Assembly: GCA_021769525.1 (NCBI GenBank)
Contig: JAETSQ010000014.1
Span: forward strand, 1-51,478
Source of the DNA: Oscillospiraceae bacterium
GTDB lineage: Bacteria; Bacillota; Clostridia; Oscillospirales; Ruminococcaceae
DNA: 51,478 nt
Direction: 5' to 3'
Each line of letters opens with the position of its first letter. Within the stretch, counting starts at the first letter, position 1. Both the position numbers and the translations under genes were made by a program. Shown here piece by piece: positions 15,500 to 28,504 of the stretch. The notes under the pieces were generated by a model. That model was not told where the DNA came from. It ran no database searches and saw only the letters and a list, made by a program, of their open reading frames with translations.

Positions 15500-15515
15500 T
15501 GTTTCACGTGGAACA
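15500..15515. promoter_or_regulatory. parS: parS site 2
   Basis: TGTTTCACGTGGAACA, one mismatch from consensus, located between the parA stop and the lipoprotein start. parS sites inside or next to par genes are common and can allow autoregulation. Confidence 0.93.
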
Positions 15516-15520
15516 TCGGG

Positions 15521-16294
15521 CTATCCTCTCTTCCGGCTGTTCTTGATCAATTCCTTGGCCAGCGTAATATAGGCCTCGGCTCCCTTAGAGGAGCGATCGT
15601 AATACATAATGGGCTGCCCGAAGCTGGGCGCCTCCGAAAGGCGCACCGCGCGGGGGATCACTGTGTTGAAGATCTTCCCGGCGAAGTACTTCTTTACCTC
15701 ATCCACCACCTGCACCGTCAGGTTCAGGCGGCTGTCATACATGGTGAGCAGCACCCCCTCAATGTCCAGCTGGTCATTGTACATCCGCTTGACGGTGCGT
15801 ACGGTGGAGATGAGCTGGCTGACACCCTCCAGTGCGTAGTATTCGCACTGAAGGGGGATGAGGATGGAATCCGACGCCGCCAGGGCGTTGACGGTGAGCA
15901 GTCCCAGGGATGGGGGGCAGTCGATAAGGATAAAGTCGTACTTCTCCTTCTCCCGCAGGAGGGCCGCCCGGAGAGCCATGGTGCGGTTTTCCAGCTCCAC
16001 CAGCTCCAGCTCGGCCCCCGCCAAAGAGATATGGCTGGGAAGCACCCACACATTCTTGAAAGCGGTTTTGACCACAGCCTTCTGGACCTCCGCCCGATTG
16101 ATGAGCACATCGTAGCAGGAAAGCTCCACCTCCCGCTTATTGATCCCAAGGCCGCTGGTGGCGTTCCCCTGGGGGTCCAGGTCGCAGAGCAGCACCTTTT
16201 TTCCCAGCTCTCCCAGCCCTCCGGCCAGGTTCACCGCGGTGGTGGTCTTTCCCACACCCCCCTTCTGGTTGGCAATGGACAGGATCTTCCCCAT
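15521..16294 (-). CDS. parA: Chromosome partitioning ATPase ParA (Soj)
   Basis: A 257-residue deviant-Walker ATPase that binds DNA nonspecifically in its ATP form, regulates DnaA in Firmicutes and segregates origins with ParB. The deviant Walker A motif is QKGGVGKTTTAVN near residue 9, with LLCDLDPQGNAT following. DFILIDCPPSLGLLT is the Walker B region. AEAYITLAKELI forms the last helix. The start ATG follows AAGGAGGAAGATT. A sigma-A-type promoter lies about 45 bases upstream. Confidence 0.96.
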   Translation of the reverse strand: MGKILSIANQKGGVGKTTTAVNLAGGLGELGKKVLLCDLDPQGNATSGLGINKREVELSCYDVLINRAEVQKAVVKTAFKNVWVLPSHISLAGAELELVELENRTMALRAALLREKEKYDFILIDCPPSLGLLTVNALAASDSILIPLQCEYYALEGVSQLISTVRTVKRMYNDQLDIEGVLLTMYDSRLNLTVQVVDEVKKYFAGKIFNTVIPRAVRLSEAPSFGQPIMYYDRSSKGAEAYITLAKELIKNSRKRG

Positions 16295-16332
16295 AATCTT
16301 CCTCCTTCTTACACATCAAATTTCTGCTTCTA

Positions 16333-16361
16333 AGTATAGCACAGCCTCCCCCGCTTCGCAA
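16333..16361 (-). promoter_or_regulatory. parA promoter
   Basis: Minus strand TTGCGA (16356-16361), 17-base spacer, TATACT (16333-16338), directly upstream of the parA ribosome-binding site. Confidence 0.7.
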
Positions 16362-16404
16362 CAAAAATTACCGGGGGCGGGTGTGGCCAAACGTGTTATT
16401 TTGG

Positions 16405-16711
16405 CCAATCTGGGCTGCCGCCTATCTCCGCGCTAAGAGCCTCGCTTCGCTCGGTTGCGCTCCGAAACGCCGCTGCGGCGGCAGAGCCCTGCCTTCTTTT
16501 TTCTCACCCGTGAGATCCGGAACGATGAGACGGGGCGATGCGAAGCATCGCCAGCACGCGAAGCGGGCGTATTTTCGATGTAGAATACATCGAAAATGAG
16601 TATTAAAAAGAAGCAAAAAAGAACGTCCGGACTTCGCCCGGTTTTCGCCCTACACGGCCTTCGGCCTTACCTTAGCAAAGGGCACAAGTGAGTGCCTGGA
16701 GACTTAGGTGG
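16405..16711 (-). repeat. Composite repeat: module A, AT hairpin with nested insert, and module E
   Basis: Reading leftward: module A (CACCTAAGTCTCCAGGCACT from 16711), tail GTTCTTTTTTGCTTC, then the AT palindrome split by an approximately 90-base insert (16515-16604). The expanded GC hairpin follows (module E, CGCTAAGAGCCTCGC). The insert matches the one at 9360-9468 in plan, including CCAGCACGCGAAGCGGGCGT. Confidence 0.88.
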
Positions 16712-17060
16712 CAGAAGCAAAGGCAAAAAATCCTGGCCCGCAGGCCGCTAAAGTTTAGGGCCGCCCTTTTCAAAGGGTTGGGCGAAGCCCACGTGCCCGA
16801 AGGGATGCGAAGCGGCCCGTTAAGGGCTGTGGGAGCCGAGGGGGCTGGCCGGTCGCGGAGCGAAGCGGAGGTGGCGAAGGCCCCGGTGGGGCCTTCGAGG
16901 CCACGTTCCCGACCAAAGGGAGGCATCCGAAACCGGCCACCGAGGCGGCGGGCGCGGGCGGTTGGCTCCAGCCTGGGTGGGAAGTTTTGCCTTTCCCTCT
17001 CCACCCCCCGCCGGGTAGGCGAAAGAGCCTAGCGCAGCCGAAAAGCAAATCCCAGGAACG
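16712..17060. repeat. GC-rich repeat block D, copy 1
   Basis: No gene. Shares CATCCGAAACCGGCCACCGA and CGCCGGGTAGGCGAAAGAGC-like segments with 44701-45095, where the same order of parts recurs. The several frames across it are low-complexity artefacts. Confidence 0.7.
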
Positions 17061-17074
17061 GGGCCCTGCGCCAA

Positions 17075-17205
17075 GAACTCCCTCCCAGAGGGAGCTGTCA
17101 GCCGCAGGCTGACTGAGGGAGTTCTAACAAAAGCCCTGCGCCAAGAACTCCCTCCGGCATTTCCCTGGCGGGAAATGCCACCTCCCTCGCCGAGGGAGGC
17201 TTGGC
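17075..17205. repeat. GC hairpin repeat family C, copy 2
   Basis: AACTCCCTC...GAGGGAGTT outer arms, CTCCCAGAGGGAG, GGCATTTCCC...GGGAAATGCC and CTCCCTCGCCGAGGGAG. Two tandem units. Closest relative is at 45190-45310. Confidence 0.85.
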
Positions 17206-17285
17206 CCCTGCGGAGAGAGCCCCTTCTTCTGGCTTGTCAGGAACGTAGCCGCACCGGCCCCGACAAGGTATCTTTGCAGCCCCAA

Positions 17286-17301
17286 TGTTCCACGTGAAAC
17301 A
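17286..17301. promoter_or_regulatory. parS: parS site 3
   Basis: TGTTCCACGTGAAACA, identical to site 1, between repeat DNA and the Cys/His repeat gene. Together the three sites span 5 kb around parAB. Confidence 0.92.
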
Positions 17302-17341
17302 TCCCCAAAGTATTCTATGCGAAAGCTGTCCCTTGCAGTAC

Positions 17342-17376
17342 AAAAAAGCGCCGCGACCCTCTTTTAGAATCGCGGC
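17342..17376 (-). terminator. Terminator of the Cys/His repeat gene
   Basis: Stem GCCGCGA (17350-17356) / TCGCGGC (17370-17376), followed on the minus strand by GCTTTTTT. It lies 30 bases past the stop codon. Confidence 0.88.
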
Positions 17377-17406
17377 AAGCAATGGATTCGTTTCTTTCTC
17401 TTTAAA

Positions 17407-17961
17407 TCAGTGGTGGTATCTGCTGGAGCAATGGCCCGAACGCCAAGAATAGCTGCTTCTGCTGGAAGTACAGCAAGAAGAGGAATCATAGCTGCGGCTG
17501 CAATGGTTCGTCTGCTGCCCGCTGCTGTGACAGCCGCCGGAGATCCTTTCCTGGCTGACTGTGTTACAGGGGCTGTGGAGACAATGCTCATGGTCCAGCG
17601 TACAGTTCACATTCTGGCAGTGGGTATGGTTCCGGTCGCAGCCGGTATGGGCACAGTGCTGGTGGTCCAAGGTGCAGTCCGCTTCCAGACAATGGCTGTG
17701 GTCCAGAGTGCAGCCGGTATGGACACAATGCTGATGATCCAGAGTACAGTTGGCCAGGCAGTGGTCATGATCTAAAGTACAGCCGGTATAAAGGCAGTGC
17801 TGATGGTCCAAGGTACAATTTGCCTCACAGTGGACATGATCCAGGGTGCAGGGGGTGAAGGCAGTTTGAACCTCTGTCTCCGCCGCCATCGCGGTCACCG
17901 AAAGAAGCCCGGCCACCGCCATCAAGAACAAGGCTCCTGCCATCTTCCGAAAAAGCCTCAC
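17407..17961 (-). CDS. Secreted Cys/His tandem-repeat protein (CTLDHxHC repeats)
   Basis: A 184-residue exported protein. GTG at 17961 is chosen because GGGAGG lies about 8 bases upstream; it gives a clean signal peptide (RLFRKMAGALFLMAVAGLL, predicted cleavage after AMA). The mature protein starts with eight tandem units of 11-12 residues, each CTLDHxHC plus a 3-4 residue linker; one unit is degenerate (CDRNHTHC). In the first units the linkers alternate between a short Asn-ending form and a longer Thr-Gly form, suggesting duplication of a two-unit block. The C-terminal 50 residues are rich in Ser, Cys and His. The regular C-x3-H-x-H-C spacing suggests metal or heme binding or a disulfide ladder, which is inference. 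It has its own terminator and no enzyme neighbours. Not a family I can name. Confidence 0.88.
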   Translation of the reverse strand: MRLFRKMAGALFLMAVAGLLSVTAMAAETEVQTAFTPCTLDHVHCEANCTLDHQHCLYTGCTLDHDHCLANCTLDHQHCVHTGCTLDHSHCLEADCTLDHQHCAHTGCDRNHTHCQNVNCTLDHEHCLHSPCNTVSQERISGGCHSSGQQTNHCSRSYDSSSCCTSSRSSYSWRSGHCSSRYHH

Positions 17962-17989
17962 AAAAATAACCTCCCGTAATCTTATCAAA

Positions 17990-18400
17990 AAAATTTACTC
18001 CATCCTGCTCCTATTATATACCCGCCTGCTTCCTTTGTAAAGGGTGAAAAAGACAAAGAGGGCGGAGCAAACCGCATAGTTTTTTGCGGTCTCAAAAACA
18101 CCCCACCGGGATGTTGGCGCAGGGACCTTCTGCGGAAGGTCCGGGGAGCCCTGGCGGGCTCCGCTGCGCCTCACGGGGGGACCAGTCCCCCCCGTGTGCC
18201 CCCCTGCTCTCCGAGGGGGATAAAAGGGCCAGTGTTAGTCTCTAAAAAAACGCCGCTTCATTATTTAGAAATTTATCCGCTGTAGTGGGGCGCAAGCCTT
18301 CCTTCTTTCTTTTTGTTCGCAAAAAGGAAGGAAGCAAAATCTCTCCGCGCTAAGAGCCGCCCCTGCGGGACCAGGATCTTTCTTCAGCCTTTTACTTCTG
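17990..18400. repeat. Repeat-rich spacer upstream of the Cys/His repeat gene
   Basis: No gene. Contains hairpin GACCTTCTGCGGAAGGTC (18123-18140), a GC-rich arm (CACGGGGGGACC/CCCCCCGTG) and a loose AT palindrome at 18295-18340 (CCTTCCTTCTTTC / GGAAGGAAG). Confidence 0.6.
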
Positions 18401-18541
18401 CCACCTAAGTCTCCAGGCACTCACTTGCGTTTTGGGCAAAGGTAAGGAGCGGGGTTTATCCCCGCTCCGTGTAGGGCGAAAACCGGACGAAGTCCGGTCG
18501 TTCTTTTTGCTTCTTTTTCTCACGAGTGAGAAAAAGAAGGT
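18401..18541 (+). repeat. Composite repeat module A plus AT hairpin, copy 4
   Basis: CCACCTAAGTCTCCAGGCAC, GGGCAAAGGTAAGGAGCGGG hairpin, GTAGGGCGAAAACCGG, hairpin CCGGACGAAGTCCGG, then AT palindrome 18510-18539. It ends 12 bases from the stop of the solute-binding protein gene. Confidence 0.92.
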
Positions 18542-18552
18542 AAGTCCCCCCC

Positions 18553-20163
18553 TCACAGGATGCGGGACACGCCGGAAAAGAGGATGCGGTCCCCCTGCCA
18601 TTGCAGGCCGGTCACGCCCGCCGCCACCGCATAGTACCCCTGCTGGGTAAAGAGGGGCACCGCTACCCCCTGGCTCAGGAGCATCTCCTCACACTGGGCG
18701 CAGAGCTCCGCCGCGGTCCGGGTGTCCGGGGCGGTCTGGGAGCGGGCCAGCAGAAGGTCAAACTCCGGGTCGTGATACCCCGCCAGATTCCGGCTGCTCC
18801 CACCGGCAAAGGCACTGAGCGCCCCCATAGGGGTGCTGTTCTCGCTGGCAAGGTCGGTGACCGCCATCTGGAATTCCCCGGCCTCTATTCGCCGCTGAAA
18901 TTCATCATCGGGCAAGATCTCCAGGTTGATGAACTGCCGCAGCTCCTGCTGCCACAGCTTCTGGAAATATCCCCCCAGGGCCCCCAATTCCGCCGATTTC
19001 GGCAGGATGAGGGTGGTCTTGGGCAGGGAGGTGATCTCCAGCCGCTCCAGTCCTGCCTCCAGGGCCGCCCTGGCCTCCTCCGGCCGGTAGCGGATGGGCT
19101 GGGCGGAGGCCAGCGACCGGTACTCCTGGCCCATAAGGGCAGCGGAATGGGGCACAAGGGAATCGGTCCTCTGGAAATGCTCCGGCACCCGGTCCCCAAA
19201 GGAAGAAGCGTCGATGGAAAGGGCCAGAGCCCGGCGAATATCCGCATCCGCCAAGGGGCTCCCCTCCTCCTCCCGGAAGACCAGGGCCCATACCGTATCC
19301 TGGGCAGGCAGCAGGGTAAAATCCCCTTCCCCCTGTCCTGCCGCGGTGCAGAAATCCGATTTGCCCTCCAGGAAGAGCTGCCAGTCGGTGGTCTCCTGCC
19401 TCTTGGCCCTGCCGGTATAGAGCACCACCGAAGGACAAAGGACCTCCTGCGGCCCCACATACTGGGAGCTGGGCACCATCACCACCGCTTCGCTGTCCCA
19501 ATCTGAAAGGGAAAAGGGGCCGTTCCCTAAAATCAGCCCCTTGGTCTGGCCGTAGCGGGCCCTGGTGGAACGGAAGAAATTCTCGTTGCAGGGCAGGGCC
19601 CCCGCCCCCGCCAGCTGTTCCAGCAGGATGGGACTGGGCTCGGAAAGCTGGATCATAAGGGTGTACTCCCCGATGGCCCAGACCCCCAGCTGGGTCTTGG
19701 GCAGCTCCCCGGCCAGCACCTCCCTGGAATTCCGAATGGCCTGGAAATCCCCCGCCCAAGGGCTGGGCACCTCCGGGTCAAAGATCCGCCAGAAGGAGAA
19801 TACAAAGTCCTGGGCGGTCACCGGGGTGGAAGGGATCCCCGCCTCCGGGTCGCCGTCGTTCCAAAGGGCGTCCCGGCGCAGGTGGAAGGTGTAGGTCAGC
19901 CCATCGCCGGAGACGGTGTAATCCGAGGCGGCTCCGGGGGAAAGCTCCCCATCTCCGCCCCGGATGAGAAGCCCCTCAAAGAGGTTCAGCATCACCACCT
20001 GGCTCTCCCAGGAGGTGGAAAACTGCGGATCCAGACTGGTCACTTCCTTCTGGAGGTCCATGCGGATGCTCAGGTTCTTTTCCCGCTTGCCGCACCCCGG
20101 CAGAAGGCAGAGGCAAAGGACCAAAGCCACAGCCGTGATTTTTTTGAGGCTTTTTTTTACCAA
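18553..20163 (-). CDS. ABC transporter substrate-binding lipoprotein, family 5 (OppA-like)
   Basis: A 536-residue extracytoplasmic solute-binding protein of the oligopeptide/nickel family. The signal peptide ends in a lipobox (CLCLLPGC, Cys about 24). MDLQKEVTSLDPQFSTSW and NLFEGLLIRGGDGELSPGAA are family-typical N-terminal segments, and the mid-protein LILGNGPFSLSDWD matches the xGTGPYxLxxW element. The start codon is TTG after GGGGGAAGG. No permease or ATPase genes lie nearby, so it is an orphan binding protein that either uses a transporter encoded elsewhere or acts as a sensor. The peptide ligand cannot be inferred. Confidence 0.9.
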   Translation of the reverse strand: MVKKSLKKITAVALVLCLCLLPGCGKREKNLSIRMDLQKEVTSLDPQFSTSWESQVVMLNLFEGLLIRGGDGELSPGAASDYTVSGDGLTYTFHLRRDALWNDGDPEAGIPSTPVTAQDFVFSFWRIFDPEVPSPWAGDFQAIRNSREVLAGELPKTQLGVWAIGEYTLMIQLSEPSPILLEQLAGAGALPCNENFFRSTRARYGQTKGLILGNGPFSLSDWDSEAVVMVPSSQYVGPQEVLCPSVVLYTGRAKRQETTDWQLFLEGKSDFCTAAGQGEGDFTLLPAQDTVWALVFREEEGSPLADADIRRALALSIDASSFGDRVPEHFQRTDSLVPHSAALMGQEYRSLASAQPIRYRPEEARAALEAGLERLEITSLPKTTLILPKSAELGALGGYFQKLWQQELRQFINLEILPDDEFQRRIEAGEFQMAVTDLASENSTPMGALSAFAGGSSRNLAGYHDPEFDLLLARSQTAPDTRTAAELCAQCEEMLLSQGVAVPLFTQQGYYAVAAGVTGLQWQGDRILFSGVSRIL

Positions 20164-20190
20164 AGACCTTCCCCCTTCCCCAGGGCTCTT

Positions 20191-20380
20191 CTATTTCCGG
20201 GCAGTAAAGCCGGTGGCGGTCACCTGGGCCACCTGGGTCCCCAGCTCATCGGTCACATCAATGATGTAATAGCAGGTGCTTCTTCCCGCCTTCACACAGG
20301 AGGCCAAGGCAAAAAGCCGCCCCCATCTCCGCGGCGAAGCGGTCCGCCCGGAAGGTCTCCCGTATCTTCTCTAACTCCAT
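20191..20380 (-). pseudogene. Remnant of a PaaI-type hotdog thioesterase gene
   Basis: The minus strand starts MELEKIRETFRADRFAAEMG, the usual N-terminus of PaaI-family thioesterases. After about 20 residues the frame shifts and the next matching piece is the family C-terminus (VKAGRSTCYYIIDVTDELG, then TQVAQVTATGF and a stop). The middle roughly 70 residues, which carry the catalytic region, are gone. The total length (190 bases) is not a multiple of three. This is an internal deletion plus frameshift, so no functional enzyme can be made. It lies between gyrA and the solute-binding protein gene. Confidence 0.8.
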
Positions 20381-20416
20381 AGATATGCTCCGTCGTCCAG
20401 AAATTTCACCGTTCGG

Positions 20417-22939
<2,523 letters not shown>

Positions 22940-22973
22940 GCTTAAAACTCCCTCCTGGGCAAGTTATTTTGCC

Positions 22974-23050
22974 AAATCCGGGCTGCCGCCCGGTCCCGCC
23001 TTCTTTTTCTTTTCACGGGAAAAGAAAAAGAAGCAAAAAGAAAAGCGAAC
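22974..23050. repeat. AT/GC hairpin repeat between gyrB and gyrA
   Basis: GC hairpin CCGGGCTGCCGCCCGG, then AT palindrome 23000-23033 with TTTTCACGGGAAAA centre and tail GCAAAAAGAAAAGCG. Confidence 0.88.
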
Positions 23051-23117
23051 AAAGTTACTGATAGATAATGCGGAATAAAAGGCAACAGGGTCCAGGGGAC
23101 AGCGCCTAGATGGTCTG

Positions 23118-25575
<2,458 letters not shown>

Positions 25576-25579
25576 CCCC

Positions 25580-26728
25580 TCACCCCTCTTCCTTCCGCTT
25601 TTTCTTCCGGGGGAGGATGCGGCGGCGGGCCGCCAGCTCCCCTCCCTGTATCCGCCAGGTGACGCCGCTTTGGATGGCGGAAAATCCCGTCCGGTCGCAG
25701 CAGGTGATAAAGAGCTGCCCCGGCGCCAGCCCGGAAAGGAAATAGTCCCGCCGGGTTTTATCCAGCTCGCTGAGGACGTCATCCAAAAGGATGATGGGCT
25801 GCTCCCCCGCCACCTCCCGGATCACCCGGCATTCCGCCAGCTTGAGGGTGAGGGCGCAGCTCCGCTGCTGTCCCTGGCTCCCGTAGGCCCTGGCAGAAAT
25901 GCCGTTCACCCGCAGGTCGATGTCATCCCGATGGGGGCCCAAGGTGGTGTACCCGTTTTTCAGGTCCTCCCGCCGGGCTCCCTCCAGGGAACGGAGGATC
26001 AGCTCCTCCCCTTCCCGCTCCCCCAGCTGCCCCCAGTCCCCTGGGATCGAGCACTGGTAAGCCATGGTGAAGGTCTCTTTGCCCCCGGAGATGTTCCGGT
26101 AGATCTCCTCCCCAAAAGGGGCCAGGCGGCAGAGGTACCGGCAGCGGGCGTTGATGATGGAATAGGAGAGCCTGGAAAGGCTCCGGTCCCAAACCTCCAG
26201 GAGACCCTCATCCATCCCCGGATGGCGGGACATATCGTACAGAAGGCTGTTGCGCTGAAACAGCACCCTGGAAAGGTCGCTCATGGTCTTTTGGTACCGG
26301 GGCATCACCTGGGTGATGGCCCCGTCCAAAAAGGCCCGCCGCTGGCTGGGTCCGTCCTGGACCAGGGAGAGCTCCGAGGGGGAAAACACCACCGCGAAAA
26401 ACCGGCCGGTCAGTTCCCCCACGTTGATGGGCAGGTCGTTCAGGAGCGCGGAACGCTTTCCCCCCTCCAGAAGGAGCCGCGCTTCCTGCTCCCGCCCGCC
26501 TCCGAAGAAGCAGGCGGTGATCTCTCCCCGCTTCTGTCCGAAGCGTACAAAGTCGCTTTCCTTGGTCTGCCGGAAGCTCTTCTGTCCCGTCAAGAGATAC
26601 AGCGCCTCCACCAGGTTGGTCTTCCCCTGGGCGTTGTCCCCGTAGATGACGTTCACCCCGTCCCCCGGTTCCAGCTCCAGCCTCTCGATGTTCCGAAAGT
26701 CCCGGACGGACAGCTTCTTTATGAACAA
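25580..26728 (-). CDS. recF: DNA replication and repair protein RecF
   Basis: A 382-residue SMC-like ABC ATPase that helps load RecA at single-strand gaps. The Walker A motif is YGDNAQGKTNLVEAL near residue 30, the signature motif is YGSQGQQRSCALTLKLAE and Walker B is PIILLDDVLSELD. TTG at 26728 is chosen because FIKKLSVRDFRNIERLELE is the standard beginning of RecF and no ATG exists in frame after the repeat DNA; GGATGGGA lies just upstream. The C-terminus ends in a basic KKKRKEE tail. Confidence 0.95.
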   Translation of the reverse strand: MFIKKLSVRDFRNIERLELEPGDGVNVIYGDNAQGKTNLVEALYLLTGQKSFRQTKESDFVRFGQKRGEITACFFGGGREQEARLLLEGGKRSALLNDLPINVGELTGRFFAVVFSPSELSLVQDGPSQRRAFLDGAITQVMPRYQKTMSDLSRVLFQRNSLLYDMSRHPGMDEGLLEVWDRSLSRLSYSIINARCRYLCRLAPFGEEIYRNISGGKETFTMAYQCSIPGDWGQLGEREGEELILRSLEGARREDLKNGYTTLGPHRDDIDLRVNGISARAYGSQGQQRSCALTLKLAECRVIREVAGEQPIILLDDVLSELDKTRRDYFLSGLAPGQLFITCCDRTGFSAIQSGVTWRIQGGELAARRRILPRKKKRKEEG

Positions 26729-26755
26729 ATCCCATCCGTCCTTTCCGGAGGATTT

Positions 26756-26811
26756 CTCTTCTTTTTCTTCTTGCAAAAGAAGAAAAAGAAGCAAAAAGAA
26801 GAATGACCAAT
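26756..26811. repeat. AT-hairpin repeat upstream of recF
   Basis: CTTCTTTTTCTTCTTGC / AAAAGAAGAAAAAGAAG with the usual tail GCAAAAAGAAGAATGACCAA. It lies 28 bases upstream of the recF start codon. Confidence 0.9.
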
Positions 26812-26819
26812 GTCCTTGA

Positions 26820-26965
26820 TAGGGAAGTACGAAATCTAAGGTGTAAAGGCCTAGCTTACGCCTAGTGTAAAGGCAGAGAACCTTTCACTTGCAAGGTACA
26901 AAATATCTAAGGCACCAAGCTGATTTACGCATGGTATAAAGGCAAGAGTGTCCAAATTACGTAGA
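26820..26965. repeat. Imperfect tandem duplication in the recF-yaaA spacer
   Basis: Two diverged units of about 70 bases share AAATCTAAGG / AAATATCTAAGG, then TTACGCCTAGTGTAAAGGCA / TTACGCATGGTATAAAGGCA. No reading frame. Function unknown. Confidence 0.55.
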
Positions 26966-26994
26966 TTTTGAGGCGATCCGCTGCGCTGCAAATA

Positions 26995-27075
26995 CTTTGG
27001 CCGCTTTTCTTTTTGCTTCTTTTTCTTTTCCCGTGAAAAGAAAAAGAAGGCAGGGCTGGGCGGCAGCCCAGATTG
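26995..27075 (+). repeat. AT/GC hairpin repeat downstream of yaaA
   Basis: AT palindrome with TTTTCCCGTGAAAA centre plus GC hairpin CTGGGCGGCAGCCCAG. It stands about 50 bases beyond the yaaA stop codon. Confidence 0.9.
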
Positions 27076-27125
27076 GTTTTAACTCCTCGCTTGGCCACTC
27101 CCTATAAAGGCAAATAGCTTGTCAT

Positions 27126-27341
27126 TTACTCGGTCACCAAATACTCTGTCCCGCCGGAGATCACCCGGTCCCCCGGCCGCAGTTTCTTCCCCCGCATGGC
27201 GCAGGGCTCGCCGTTCACCAGCACCTTTCCCTCCTGCACCAGCTCCTTGGCTTGGCCGCCGGTCTCGGCGGCGCCGGCAAATTTCAAAAAGCTGTCCAGC
27301 TTGATAAAGGGGGTGGTGATACGCACTTTCTCGGTTTTCAT
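27126..27341 (-). CDS. yaaA: S4-domain RNA-binding protein YaaA
   Basis: A 71-residue single S4 domain (KLDSFLKFAGAAETGGQAKE, then GKVLVNGEPCAMRGKKLRPGD), the fold shared with ribosomal protein S4 and many RNA-modifying enzymes. Homologues (YaaA in Bacillus) sit between dnaN and recF, as here, and are linked to ribosome assembly. It follows dnaN by 18 bases in the same direction, so the two are probably one transcript. Confidence 0.93.
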   Translation of the reverse strand: MKTEKVRITTPFIKLDSFLKFAGAAETGGQAKELVQEGKVLVNGEPCAMRGKKLRPGDRVISGGTEYLVTE

Positions 27342-27359
27342 CTCGGAGATAACCTCCCC

Positions 27360-28463
27360 TTACTCGGTCTTCAGCTTCATGGGCAGCACCAGGAACAGAA
27401 AGCTGTCCCCCTCCAAGGGCAGCACCTTCATGGGGGAGAGGGGCCCGCTGATCTCCAGCTTCACCATATCCGCCTCGCTGTTCTTCAGGGCGTCCATCAG
27501 GTAGCGGTTGTTGAAGCCCATCTCCACCTGGGGGCCCTGGGACTGGCACTCGCACTCGTCATAAGCCTTGCCGATGGTGGTGGAGCAGGACATCCGCACC
27601 AGCCCGTCATCAAAGACCACCCGCAGAGGGCTCTTGAGGCGGTCGGAGATGAGCAGGGAGGTCCTCTCGATGGAGGAGATCAGTCCCCTTGTGGAGACCT
27701 TCACGGTGGTGGAGCATTCCTTGGGGATGGCGGCGTTGTAATCCAGGAATTCCCCTTCCAGCAGCCGGGAGATGATGCTGGTCTCCCCGATGGTAAAGAG
27801 GATGTGCTTTTTGGAGACCTGCAGCTCCACCTGAGTGTCGTCGTCCCCCAGGAGCTTTAAAAGCTCGCTGAGGCTCTTCCCCGGCACCACAAAGCGCATG
27901 GTCTGGGAGACCTGCGCAGGCTCCCGCCGCAAGGCGAGGCGGAAGCCGTCCACCGCCACAACGGTGGCCTGGCTCTCCTCCAGGAGGAAGAGACACCCGG
28001 TGTGCACCGGCTTGGCGTCGCTCTGGGCCACCGCGAAGAGGGTCTGATTCACCATGGACCGGAGTTTATTCTGGGGCAAGAGCACCGATTCTCCCTCCCC
28101 CAGGGAGGGCAGCTCCGGGAACTCCAAAGCGGCCATCCCCAGGATGGTGAACTGGGAGACGCCCCCCTGGATCTCCACCAGGAACCGCTGGTCACAGCTC
28201 AATTGTATTTCCTCGCTGGCGGTCTTGCGGACGATCTCGGAAAAGAGCTTGGCGGGGATGACCACCTCCCCCTCTTCGGTGACCTTGGCCGGGAGGGTGG
28301 AGGTGATGCCCAGCTCCAGGTTGTACCCCACCAGGGTGAGGGTGTCCTTCCTGGCGGTGACCAGGATGCCCTCCAGGGCGGGCAGGGTGGACTTGGGAGA
28401 AACAGCCAGGGATACGTTGGCAATGGCCTGGCTCAGCTGAGTGGTGGAACAGGTAAATTTCAT
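27360..28463 (-). CDS. dnaN: DNA polymerase III beta subunit (sliding clamp)
   Basis: A 367-residue replication processivity clamp with three repeated domains. MKFTCSTTQLSQAIANVSLAV is the typical N-terminus, GFRLALRREP occurs mid-protein as in other DnaN, and the end LPLEGDSFLFLVLPMKLK carries the conserved P-M-R/K-L terminus that binds client peptides. The gene is separated from dnaA by a 647-base spacer holding the candidate origin. A hairpin repeat lies about 45 bases upstream of the start. Confidence 0.97.
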   Translation of the reverse strand: MKFTCSTTQLSQAIANVSLAVSPKSTLPALEGILVTARKDTLTLVGYNLELGITSTLPAKVTEEGEVVIPAKLFSEIVRKTASEEIQLSCDQRFLVEIQGGVSQFTILGMAALEFPELPSLGEGESVLLPQNKLRSMVNQTLFAVAQSDAKPVHTGCLFLLEESQATVVAVDGFRLALRREPAQVSQTMRFVVPGKSLSELLKLLGDDDTQVELQVSKKHILFTIGETSIISRLLEGEFLDYNAAIPKECSTTVKVSTRGLISSIERTSLLISDRLKSPLRVVFDDGLVRMSCSTTIGKAYDECECQSQGPQVEMGFNNRYLMDALKNSEADMVKLEISGPLSPMKVLPLEGDSFLFLVLPMKLKTE

Positions 28464-28504
28464 ATCGGTTCAGTCCTTTCCGGGGCAGTGTTTCGATATT
28501 TAAA

